Positions 1 through 8,920 of a stretch of DNA of 64,000 nucleotides are shown one piece after another. Location: assembly GCF_050016015.1 (NCBI RefSeq), contig NZ_JBNHEQ010000158.1:1-64000 (forward strand), read 5' to 3'. The notes below the pieces were generated by a model. The model had not been told where the DNA came from and did no database searches. It saw only the letters and a program-made list of their open reading frames with translations. Source of the stretch: Trichodesmium sp002260545 (GTDB lineage: Bacteria; Cyanobacteriota; Cyanobacteriia; Cyanobacteriales; Microcoleaceae). Position numbers and translations under genes: made by a program. Numbering within the stretch: position 1 is the stretch's first letter; each line of letters starts with the position of its first letter.

Positions 1-239
1 CGGTTTTAACCAGAGGTAATTATCAATTATCCATTATCAATTATCAATTATTGAAATTACTTGATTTTTTGAGTCAAAATTTAGCATAGATAGTGTTTCT
101 TCTGTAGATAGAAATTTTGCCAGAATTATCTAGGGCGTGTTAAGGAACTGATTTTATTGAAATTTATATCGAAATTTTTCCCTATATTTGTGGAGATATC
201 CTTAAATAAGTAAGTAGTAGAAAAATTCCTAGTACATTT

Positions 240-1478
240 ATGAAAGTTAATTTACATTCAGCTCTCAACGATACCAATATTGATGCCTCTCAATCTTCAT
301 CTCAACGTCAAATGGCCATATCTATTTCCGCTATGGCTGATGAGTTAGAAAGGACTGTACCATTAAACCTTTGTTTAATTTTAGACCACAGTGGTTCTAT
401 GGAAGGAAGACCACTGGAAACTGTTAAACAAGCGGCCGAACAACTTGTGGAGAAATTAAAGGAAGGCGATCGCCTTTCGGTTGTGGCTTTTGACCATCGA
501 GCTAAAGTAATTGTTCGTAATCAAATTATTAATGATTCTGCTAGTATTAAGCGTGAAATTAATAAGTTAAGAGCTTCTGGTGGTACTGCTATTGATGAAG
601 GTTTAAAGTTAGGAATAGAAGAGTTAGGTAAGGGTCAAAAAGATTCTATTTCCCAAGCTTTTCTATTAACTGATGGAGAAAATGAACATGGGGATAATGA
701 CCGTTGTCTTAAGTTAGCAAAGTTAGCAACAGACTACAATTTAACTCTAAATTCTTTGGGATTTGGTGATGATTGGAATCAAGATGTTTTGGAAAAAATT
801 GCTGATGCTGGAGGGGGAACTCTTGCCTATATTCAACGACCAGAACAGGCAATAGAAGAGTTTGGAAAGTTATTTAATCGGATTCAATCTGTTGGACTTA
901 CTAACTCTTATCTAAGATTTTCTTTAATGCCTAAAGTTAGGTTGGCAGAACTTAAACCTATTGCCCAAGTGGCACCAGATACTATTGAATTGCCAGTACA
1001 AAAAGAGGGTAATGGGTTTATGGTTAGACTGGGAGATTTAATGAAAGATGTAGAAAGAGTTGTTTTAGTTAATATTTATATTGGGCAATTACCAGAAGGA
1101 AAACAAACAATTGCTGAATTACAAATTCGTTATGATGACCCTGCTCAAAGTCAGAAAGATTTACTTTCAAAATCAATTTTAGTTGAAGCTAATGTTATGC
1201 AAAAATATCAGCCTCAAGTTAACCCTCAAGTACAAAATCATATTTTAGCTTTAGCAAAATATAGGCAAACTCAAATAGCTGAAACAAAATTACAACAGGG
1301 CGATAGAGCAGGTGCAGCTACAATGTTACAAACAGCAGCTAAAACGGCATTACAAATGGGAGATACAGGAGCAGCAACTGTTTTACAAACCAGTGCAACT
1401 CGTCTACAAGATGGAGGGGAACTTTCGGAAGCAGACCGGAAAAAAACGAGAATTGTCTCCAAAACAATTTTAAAGTAG
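240..1478 (+). CDS. VWA domain protein
   Basis: A 412-residue protein with a von Willebrand factor A domain at about residues 38-215. The metal-binding MIDAS is complete: DHSGS near residue 49, a Thr in the GGTAID segment near 115, and the LLTDGENEHG Asp near 145. VWA domains bind partners through a divalent metal. No signal peptide or membrane segment is visible, so it is probably cytoplasmic. The C-terminal third has an Ala/Gln-rich helical part (about residues 325-395). The partner is unknown. The gene stands alone and no strong ribosome binding site precedes the ATG. A hairpin terminator follows. Confidence 0.9.
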   Translation: MKVNLHSALNDTNIDASQSSSQRQMAISISAMADELERTVPLNLCLILDHSGSMEGRPLETVKQAAEQLVEKLKEGDRLSVVAFDHRAKVIVRNQIINDSASIKREINKLRASGGTAIDEGLKLGIEELGKGQKDSISQAFLLTDGENEHGDNDRCLKLAKLATDYNLTLNSLGFGDDWNQDVLEKIADAGGGTLAYIQRPEQAIEEFGKLFNRIQSVGLTNSYLRFSLMPKVRLAELKPIAQVAPDTIELPVQKEGNGFMVRLGDLMKDVERVVLVNIYIGQLPEGKQTIAELQIRYDDPAQSQKDLLSKSILVEANVMQKYQPQVNPQVQNHILALAKYRQTQIAETKLQQGDRAGAATMLQTAAKTALQMGDTGAATVLQTSATRLQDGGELSEADRKKTRIVSKTILK

Positions 1479-1501
1479 AGGATAATTTTCTATCAGTTTA
1501 G

Positions 1502-1520
1502 CCAGGGAATTTTTCCCTGG
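1502..1520 (+). terminator. hairpin terminator after VWA gene
   Basis: CCAGGGAA, a TTT loop, then TTCCCTGG form an 8-bp stem 24 bases after the stop codon, followed by an AT-rich run (TTAATAATTT). Confidence 0.6.
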
Positions 1521-1658
1521 TTAATAATTTAGGTAAGCATTTAGCATTCAGCCGTCAGCTATCAGCTTAATTCATTACGTTTTGAGTAGAAATTAGTATT
1601 GATAGATTTGAGGATAATTAAAAACAACTGACCTTAACCTATAGAATGTATATTTACG

Positions 1659-1802
1659 ATAGCAGTCCTATTTTATTTGTGTATAAAAACCTTCCCACTT
1701 TTAGGGAATAGGGAATAGGGAACAGGGAACAGGAAACAGGCGGGAGTTTCAAGTTTTTTATCTACTTTTTGATTACCCGCAACCTATGCGCGGATTGCTA
1801 TA
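1659..1802. repeat. family B element (TIR TATAGCAATCC)
   Basis: Inverted ends ATAGCAGTCCTATTT and GCGGATTGCTATA enclose a core with heptads (GGGAATA/GGGAACA). Related copies lie at 8155, 14906, 29855, 31684, 43368 and 47249. Confidence 0.65.
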
Positions 1803-2696
1803 TTTATGAAACAGCTAAAAGCTGACTGTTAATAGCTGAATTATGACATAATTAGATAGGGAGTCGGGAGTAATAGGAAATAATTGATTATTTCTATATA
1901 ATAATTAATTGAAATAAGGAGTATGAGGAAATACTTGGCAATCAGTATTTCAAAGTATCTTTTACCATTTTTAGAATTCCAAATTTAAACTTCAAAATTT
2001 TTTGATCTAAGTTAATTTAGTAATTGTTTAATTAAGCATACAAGCCTTGTTCTTCAGAACGAAAAAAATCAGAATTATCTTCCTTATTTCAAGCTTCTTG
2101 CAACAGTCGCGAGGTAATAATTTTAAATTGTCGCGAAGCAACCTCGATCAAAAATACTAACTCATAGCTTATTAGTAAGAATTTAGCTCTTAGCAGTCAG
2201 CTAGTCTCCAGCGGAGGAAGTGCGTTAACAGCCAAATAATGAATAATTTCTTACTCGGTTAAAGGAGCTTACTTTAAGCAGTAACTTTTAATTTTCTCTC
2301 AATTTCAAGGGTTGCTTTTACTTCATCCTCCCACTAATAGCTGATAGCTGTTAGCTGACGGCTGAATGCTTACCCTTCTTATCTAAAAAATGCGGAAGTA
2401 ACGACCAATATAAAAAAATATATAATAGATGATTCAAAGAAATTCTTAGAAACAAGATTCAGGCATAATAATGTGGATAATGTCGAAATTAAAATTTCCC
2501 TATCACCTAACTACTTAAAATTTATTATATTTTTACTTCTCTCTCAGTCCCCTACTCCCTACTTCCTAATTTTATTTAATTCTTCTTATCTTTACCGAAA
2601 AACTAGGGTTTAAAGCCTCTCCTTTAAAGGAGAAAAAAGAAAAAAATTTCCCTTTTAACCAATCCTCTTGTTGAAAAGAAGAGGTAATTATTAATT

Positions 2697-3073
2697 AGGG
2701 GTTGCTGATTAAATATCAAAGCATTTACGGATAAAGGTTTGAGCAATTTTAGGTCTGGAAAAAGTACCAGCTTTTTGGTTGATAAAGTCGAAAAAGTGAG
2801 CATTTTGGGTAGATTATGGCAGAAAAATCACTCTTACTATTCTTCCTCTTCTCTCTTCTATAATTCTCACTTCTCCTGACTCCGTACGGACGTTGCGTAA
2901 CAAAAATGCGTTTTCCGTCCCGGAATGCTCCGCATTTCCTGACGGAATGCTCCGCAAACATGTCGGCGACAGCCGTTAACGGAGTTATGCGCCAGCAAAA
3001 CATGTTGCGCAGCAAAACGTCCCTAACTCCTGACTCCTACCCTTACCCATAAGACTTTTTCAGCAAACCCTAA
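2697..3073. repeat. family C element with palindromic insert
   Basis: Begins GGGGTTGCTGATTAAAT and ends TTTTTCAGCAAACCCTAATT, giving inverted ends around GGGTTTGCTGA. The internal order (AAAGGTTT, AAAAAGTACC, AAAAAGT, GCATTTTGGG) recurs at 27774, 31432, 37759 and 44203. A GC-rich hairpin block occupies about 2884-3025. An 88-codon minus-strand reading frame inside is rejected as repeat-derived. Confidence 0.6.
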
Positions 3074-3131
3074 TTATTAATTGTTAATTATTAATTATTG
3101 AATTTTCCCCTACTCCCCTATTCTCACAAGT

Positions 3132-4631
3132 ATGAATTTGATTTTTTTACAAGGACAACAATGGTTTCAAAACTTATCTAGAGCATTAACAACTCCACTG
3201 TTTTATATTGGAGATAATCATCTTTCGATAAGTGCAATTGTCAGATTAATTCTATTAGCTATCGCAGTCTTAATTCTTGCTCGAAATATAGGTGCAGGAA
3301 TCAAAAGATTACTGCTAACTCCTATGGGTTTAGACCGAGGTAGTAAAGAAGCGATCGCCACAGTTATTATTTATCTAGTCGCAACTTTAGGAATTTTAAT
3401 TGTTTTACAAAGAGCAGGTATAGACTTAAGAACTCTTACTGTTTTTGCAGGTGTTTTAGGAATTGGAATTGGTTTTGGACTACAAAATCTTGCAAGTAAC
3501 TTTATCAGTGGTTTAACCCTATTATTTGAACAGCCAATTAAAGTAGGAGATTTTATTGAGGTAGACAATTTATTAGGTACAGTAGAAAGTATCTCTATTC
3601 GCTCTACAATTGTGCGTACTCTTGACGGTATATTTGTAATTGTACCTAACATTAAATTTGTCGAAAATAATATTATTAACTGGAGTTACAAAGATCCTAA
3701 AAGTCGTCTTCATATTCCAGTTGGAGTTGCTTATGGTACTGACCCAGTGCTAGTAACAGAAACATTATTAGATGTTGCTAGAGCAGAAAGAAATATATTA
3801 AAGAATCCTTCTCCAAAAGTATGGTTTAAAGGTTTTGGTGATAGTTCTTTAGATTTTGAGTTATTAGTTTGGATTGACCATCCTCAAGATAGCGATCCAA
3901 TTACAAGTTCTTTAAATTTTTTGATTGAGCATGAATTAAATCGGCGAGATATAATTATTCCCTTTCCTCAGCGTGATTTATGGTTAAAAAATCCACAAGA
4001 TTTAAGTCTATTATTTAATAATATTAATATTACCAATGCCATTGAAAGTGAAGTGTTAGATCGGGATGGTATTATTTCGGAGCAGAAACAGAATAGTATT
4101 CAACCTCAGTCTCAAAAGCAAATACCAAAATCTCTTAGCAATTGGACTTTGCGCGATTTACTTAAGAGAGTTACTTATTTTGAAAGTTTTACTGATTTAA
4201 AGCTCCGACAATTAATAGAATATGGCTATAGACAATTATTCCCTAAAGGACAAATTATATGTCAGGAAAATGATGTGGGTTCTTCTTTTTATATTATTCT
4301 TTCTGGTCTGGTTGAAGTGATTTCTGAAAAAACTAATAAATATATCGCCACTCTCCACGAAGGAGAGTTTTTTGGAGAAATGTCTTTGTTGTTGGGTTCC
4401 CCTCGTACAGCTACAGTCAAAGCTGTTGAAGATTCAATTTTATTTGTAATAGAGCAACATGATTTGCAAAGACTCTTAGAAGAATCTCCCAGTTTAGCTG
4501 TTGATATTTCCCAAAAGCTTTGTGAACGCCGACAAGCACTACAAGAATTAGGATTATTGGATTTGAGTTCCTCTGAAAATAGTCCCTTTAACCGGATTAG
4601 AAACCGGATTCAAACTCTTTTTGGTATTTAG
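3132..4631 (+). CDS. MscS-type channel with cyclic-nucleotide-binding domain
   Basis: A 499-residue membrane protein. Residues 1-110 hold hydrophobic segments, followed by the MscS pore and beta domain. The Gly/Ala-rich helix GVLGIGIGFGLQNLASNF is near residues 108-125, and the EQPIKVGDFIEV beta-domain motif near 134. A C-terminal cNMP-binding (Crp-like) domain covers about residues 350-475, with FGEMSLLLGSPRTATVKA as its phosphate-binding cassette. MscS channels release osmolytes under membrane tension. The fused domain suggests gating or modulation by a cyclic nucleotide; this is inference. It differs in architecture from the second MscS gene at 61226. Confidence 0.92.
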   Translation: MNLIFLQGQQWFQNLSRALTTPLFYIGDNHLSISAIVRLILLAIAVLILARNIGAGIKRLLLTPMGLDRGSKEAIATVIIYLVATLGILIVLQRAGIDLRTLTVFAGVLGIGIGFGLQNLASNFISGLTLLFEQPIKVGDFIEVDNLLGTVESISIRSTIVRTLDGIFVIVPNIKFVENNIINWSYKDPKSRLHIPVGVAYGTDPVLVTETLLDVARAERNILKNPSPKVWFKGFGDSSLDFELLVWIDHPQDSDPITSSLNFLIEHELNRRDIIIPFPQRDLWLKNPQDLSLLFNNINITNAIESEVLDRDGIISEQKQNSIQPQSQKQIPKSLSNWTLRDLLKRVTYFESFTDLKLRQLIEYGYRQLFPKGQIICQENDVGSSFYIILSGLVEVISEKTNKYIATLHEGEFFGEMSLLLGSPRTATVKAVEDSILFVIEQHDLQRLLEESPSLAVDISQKLCERRQALQELGLLDLSSSENSPFNRIRNRIQTLFGI

Positions 4632-5093
4632 AAGGAAGAAGGAAGAATTCATTAATTGATAATTGATAATTACAAGAAGGTTAAAACCGTTACGGAATTG
4701 AATATCGGGAAATATCCTAGCACTTTTTTTCCCCTATCCAAGGGGAGGCTTCAAGGCGCGAATTATTTAATAATTAATAATTAATAATTAATAATTGGGT
4801 AAGAAGTAATATCATGGTAGCATCGGTATTGTATAAGGTAAGTAAGAAGTAAGAAGTAAGAAGTAAGAAGAAAAGGAAAAACCTTACATAAGGTAAATAT
4901 TTCCCCAATTTTTACACGCTCCGATACCAGCGGACATGATATAAGAAGTAAGAAGGAAGAAGTAAGAAGTAATAAGGAAGTTCGTGAAAAAAAACCTTAG
5001 GTATTTGGTTTCCCCACCCCATTTTTGCTTGGGGAAAGGAAACCAAACTCCTACGATAAATAATATATTTTAGAGGTATTATCTCTCTAGTTA

Positions 5094-5415
5094 TAGCGGT
5101 TTTCACTCATGTTGCCTTGCATTACTTCTTCCTTCTTCCTTCTTATACCATTTTGAAAAAAGAATGTTACGAATAGTAAGAGCGATAAAAAGACTTCACA
5201 GGAGATGTCCCTTGGACAAAAAAAATGATGTATGACCTAAAAAACTATATTAAAGCCATTCCCATGCGACTCCGTAGGGACGCCCTTATGCAACGTCCCT
5301 ACCTGCTGACTCCTAAAAATTACCCTAGTTATTTGTAGCAAACATTTATCAAACTGGTATTACTTCTTCCTTTAAACCCAAATCTCTGTACTCTAAAAAA
5401 TATGAAAACTGCTAT
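5094..5415. repeat. family G element, interrupted
   Basis: Ends are TATAGCGGTTTTCACTCAT and TGAAAACTGCTATA. An uninterrupted relative of about 113 bp lies at 8600-8713. Comparing the two shows that 5146-5359 is a later insertion. Confidence 0.65.
5146..5359. mobile_element. family F MITE (TIR TACCA, TSD TTA)
   Basis: A 214-bp element starting TACCATTTTGAAAAA and ending AAACTGGTA, flanked on both sides by TTA. It carries a near-palindrome starting GTAGGGACG at 5274-5302. No transposase is present, so it is non-autonomous. Confidence 0.7.
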
Positions 5416-5590
5416 AAATTCGAGAATTCGTATAATAAAAATTAAATGAAAAGATAGTCAAATATACCACTTATAAAAACTTATAAAATATAGTAGTCGG
5501 CATTACCATTAAGACATTATTAAAGTCTCAAATTTAGTCGCAGCAAAAATTTAACTTCTAACCTCTAAATTATGACTTAAACTATATCTT

Positions 5591-6262
5591 TTATTGCTTT
5601 ATTGCAGCTTGTGCTTCCTGGCGCAATCTATCAGCAATTCTAAATAATTCTTGACCGGTATGTAAATAATAATCATCATAATTTAGAGTAAATAACTCTA
5701 AATCATCTATTCCATCACTAACTTGATTTAAACAATAATATAAATTAGCTGCTACTCCAGCAAAATTAGATGGATTAGGCAGAGAATTAAATAAGTTATG
5801 AGCTTTTTTAAGTAGTTCCCGACAACTTTCTAAGTAATTTTGAAAAGATTCAAGCAATTGATCGTCAAAAGGATCAGCAGCTAAATCATTAATTTCACTT
5901 TTTAGAGGTTTCAGTATTGAAATTATAATTTTGTTGACTGGTTTATATACTTGATTTAACCATTTTTGCAGGTGTTCATCAATATTCTTGCCTCTTGTAT
6001 GATGTTTTTGATAATATTGGCTAGTCTTTCTATATTTGTGAGAATTTTGATTAAGTTGGTGATAATCGTAAGACTTCCTTCGTTGGGGATCGCCTAATAC
6101 TTCATAGGCTTCATTAATTCTAATAATACTTTCATGGTCTGCTATATCTGTATTAATATCTGGGTGAAATAACTTGACTAAACGACGATATGCCTGTTTA
6201 ATTTGTCCCTGAGTTGCTGTAGGAGTAATATCTAAAATTTTATAATAATTACAAGTTACCAT
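5591..6262 (-). CDS. J-domain (DnaJ-like) protein
   Basis: A 223-residue protein. The N-terminal J domain (about residues 4-68) includes the HPD motif in LVKLFHPDIN, which stimulates Hsp70 (DnaK) ATPase. There is no Gly/Phe region, no Cys-rich zinc finger and no DnaJ C-terminal domain, so it is a type III (J-domain only) co-chaperone, probably with a specific client. The remaining 150 residues are helical, Asn/Tyr/Leu-rich and unrecognised. It stands alone, convergent with the MscS-CNB gene. Confidence 0.88.
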   Translation of the reverse strand: MVTCNYYKILDITPTATQGQIKQAYRRLVKLFHPDINTDIADHESIIRINEAYEVLGDPQRRKSYDYHQLNQNSHKYRKTSQYYQKHHTRGKNIDEHLQKWLNQVYKPVNKIIISILKPLKSEINDLAADPFDDQLLESFQNYLESCRELLKKAHNLFNSLPNPSNFAGVAANLYYCLNQVSDGIDDLELFTLNYDDYYLHTGQELFRIADRLRQEAQAAIKQ

Positions 6263-6593
6263 GAACCATTTCTATTCAATAACTACAATAATATGGAGAC
6301 TATAAATAGGTTCTAAACAAATGTTAGTTGGAAAAAACATAGGGAATCTATCTATAATCTAAAATTAGTAGGGACTTACCCATTAGTTCAGCTCAAAACA
6401 CTACAAAATTATATACTACTATAGTCTTTCTTTAGCGATTCTATGAGTAAGTCGTAATTACTGTAATACTGAATAACACTATACTAAGCATGTACACACA
6501 ATTAATTTAGATAGATATGGGAATTAAACCTCAAATCATAATTGGATGTGTAAATAATTGTGTTCAGATCCTTAAATAAACTGATTCAGATAG
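6263..6593. other. intergenic, nothing recognised
   Basis: 331 AT-rich bases between cysK's 3' end and the J-domain gene start. It should hold the J-domain gene promoter, but no convincing promoter, terminator or repeat unit is seen. Confidence 0.5.
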
Positions 6594-7553
6594 CTAGACT
6601 GCAGCAACAGTCTCTTTTGGTTCTTGAAAAAGTGGGGTACTTAAATAACGCTCCCCAAAACTAGGCTGAATCATCACTATTAATTTGCCATCATTCTCTG
6701 GACGCTTACCGACTTGGATAGCTGCACAAAGAGCAGCTCCTGTAGAAATACCAGACAGAATACCCTCTTCTTTTGCTATACGACGACCATAGGTAATTGC
6801 CTCACTATCAGAAACCTGAATTATTTCATCAATAATCTTCGTATTCATTACATCTGGTACGAAACCAGCTCCTATTCCCTGAATTTTATGTGGTCCTGGT
6901 TTTCCACCAGATAAGACTGGACTGGTAGAAGGTTCAACAGCGATCCCTTGAAATTCCGGCTTTCTCGCTTTAATTGTCTCTGTAATCCCTGTAACTGTCC
7001 CACCAGTACCAACACCAGCGACCAAAATATCTATTTTACCATCTGTATCTTCCCAGATTTCTAGTGCTGTAGTTTTACTATGAATTTCTGGATTAGCTGG
7101 ATTCTGAAATTGCTGCAACATATAATATTTTTCAGGGGATGAGTCCAAAATTTCCTGTGCTTCGGTAATCGCACCTGTCATACCTTTACTACCTGGAGTT
7201 AAGACTAACTCTGCTCCATAAGCGCGTAACATAGCACGACGCTCCATACTCATTGTTTCTGGCATGGTCAAAATTAGCTTGTAACCCCTAGCAGCAGCAA
7301 CCATTGCCAAAGCAATACCTGTATTTCCAGAGGTTGGTTCAACCAATGTTGTTTTGCCTGGTGCAATTAAACCTTCGCGCTCTGCTACATTAATCATATT
7401 CACACCAATACGATCTTTAACTGAAGCCGCAGGGTTCATTCCTTCTAGTTTTACTACTATTTTTGCTAGACAACCTTCTGCTTGAGGAATACGATTGAGT
7501 TGTACTAGGGGGGTGCGACCTACTAATTCTGTAATATTATGAGCAATACGCAT
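6594..7553 (-). CDS. cysK: cysteine synthase (O-acetylserine sulfhydrylase)
   Basis: A PLP enzyme making L-cysteine from O-acetylserine and sulfide, 319 residues from the chosen ATG. The PLP lysine lies in NPAASVKDRIG and the substrate loop in EPTSGNTGIA. The glycine-rich phosphate-binding segment is GVGTGGTVTG, and GISTGAA is near the C-terminus. Length and motifs are typical of CysK. A TTG eight codons upstream is in frame, but the ATG matches the usual family N-terminus (MRIAHNITELVGRTPL). Neither start has a good Shine-Dalgarno sequence. Single-gene unit. Confidence 0.93.
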   Translation of the reverse strand: MRIAHNITELVGRTPLVQLNRIPQAEGCLAKIVVKLEGMNPAASVKDRIGVNMINVAEREGLIAPGKTTLVEPTSGNTGIALAMVAAARGYKLILTMPETMSMERRAMLRAYGAELVLTPGSKGMTGAITEAQEILDSSPEKYYMLQQFQNPANPEIHSKTTALEIWEDTDGKIDILVAGVGTGGTVTGITETIKARKPEFQGIAVEPSTSPVLSGGKPGPHKIQGIGAGFVPDVMNTKIIDEIIQVSDSEAITYGRRIAKEEGILSGISTGAALCAAIQVGKRPENDGKLIVMIQPSFGERYLSTPLFQEPKETVAAV

Positions 7554-8154
7554 GATATATTTATCACTAATGTTCAACTTAGGTTTCTACCAATAACATG
7601 ATAGAAAATGGTTATTTAATCGTCAGCATTGAGACATCAGCCATAAGCTTGATTGCCTCAATAGTGTAAATCAGTATTGAGAGACTTAAGTCTAATTAAA
7701 AATATAGGTAAAAGCACATCAGTAAATATAGAACTAATTAATCAGGACTTGGAATCAAATCTTGATTAGTCAAAAATTTTGTTTAAAGCCAAATTTTCTA
7801 CTTTGATTGATTGTTTAGGCAGCATTTTGGATTCAAAGCTAACTGATAATAGTTGAATTCTCAGATTTTAATGATAGATTTTCGGTTGATTAAGAATTAA
7901 CTAGACTATTGTATAGTCTCTCAACTTTTTTGCATTCTACCTAAAGTTTTACCTAAAATTTATAATTGCCTCATCTAAGTTATTTTCTACTTTTTCGATA
8001 GGATAGCCAATATTTAGTTATGATTGCTTTAGTTTATAGAAAAATTATGTACTGATTTTTACCAATCAATACATTTTTACTTTTTCTTTATTTTCCTAGA
8101 AGTATCTATATTTAGTGTAAATTTTATAGAGTTAATTTTAAATCAAAGAAATGA

Positions 8155-8270
8155 TATAGCAATCCTATTTGATTCGTGGCAAAAATCTTACTGCTTTTTA
8201 GGCAAGAGGTAAGAGTTTCAAATTTTTTATTTACTTTTTAATTTATCACAACCTATTTAGGATTGCTATA
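8155..8270. repeat. family B element, best-preserved copy
   Basis: Inverted ends TATAGCAATCCTATTT and TTTAGGATTGCTATA, total 116 bp, no coding capacity. Confidence 0.7.
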
Positions 8271-8599
8271 TATATTAGGGATTTTATAATTTTTTAATGT
8301 AAAACCAATACATTACATTAGTTGAGACTGTTAAACATCTTTAAATTAGATACTTAAATTTTTAATTATAGAACTTTTTAGGATTGTGAGGTAGAGTTAT
8401 ATTGATTTATTGTATCTATCCCCTATTGCCTAAATCCTTAAAACTTTAGTATCTCATAAACTGGAAAACGCCTGTCAATAAAATTTATCAACAAAAATAC
8501 CTAAATTTTAGAATTATCTGTAGCTGTAGTAATCCTAAATAAAATCAACTGTAAGTAATTAAATAACAGGTGGAATAAACTAAAAATTATTTCAATTTT

Positions 8600-8713
8600 A
8601 TAGCGATTTTCACTTCATGACTTGCATTACTTCTTCCTTCTCTCCTAGATAACTAAAGCCTTCTTCTTTATCAACCCAAATCTCTGTACTCTATATTAAT
8701 GAAAACTGCTATA
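8600..8713. repeat. family G element, uninterrupted
   Basis: Ends TATAGCGATTTTCACTTCAT and ATGAAAACTGCTATA. It serves as the empty-site reference for the interrupted copy at 5094-5415. Confidence 0.65.
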
Positions 8714-8920
8714 ATTTGTTAAATACTAAGTCCTAACTTATACTAAATAAAAACTTTAATTCCATAAGACTTAGGAAAATAAATCCGGTTGCTACGATAA
8801 ATATTTAGTATGAACAATATACATTTAATCAACAATTAGATTTATGGCTTAAGTTTGCGTAAGTATTATTCCATTAATTTATAGGGTGGCAAATACCACC
8901 CTAATTTTTCCAACTAACTA

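Larger units (their letters stand above)
1479..3131. other. intergenic, repeat-filled
   Basis: No gene is supported. After the terminator there is a family B element (1659-1802), a dual-hairpin family D element (about 2597-2700) and a family C element (about 2697-3073). The family C copy holds a GC-rich palindromic insert (about 2884-3025) rich in TGCTCCGCA/TGCGGAGCA. Leftover text resembles decayed copies of the same repeats. Confidence 0.6.
4632..5590. other. intergenic, nested repeats
   Basis: No gene is supported. It holds GAAGTAA/AAGAAGT tandem text (about 4840-4980), a degenerate copy of the GCGGACATGATAT-ended family (about 4800-4945), and a family G element (about 5094-5415) split by a family F element (5146-5359). 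Confidence 0.6.
7554..8920. other. intergenic with two dispersed elements
   Basis: 1.37 kb without a supported gene. It contains family B (8155-8270) and family G (8600-8713) elements. The rest is AT-rich text with no feature I can name; the cysK promoter should lie near 7560-7700. Confidence 0.5.

Noticed and set aside
2749..3015. 88-codon minus-strand reading frame
   Set aside because: Composed of family C repeat and palindromic insert; no ribosome site.
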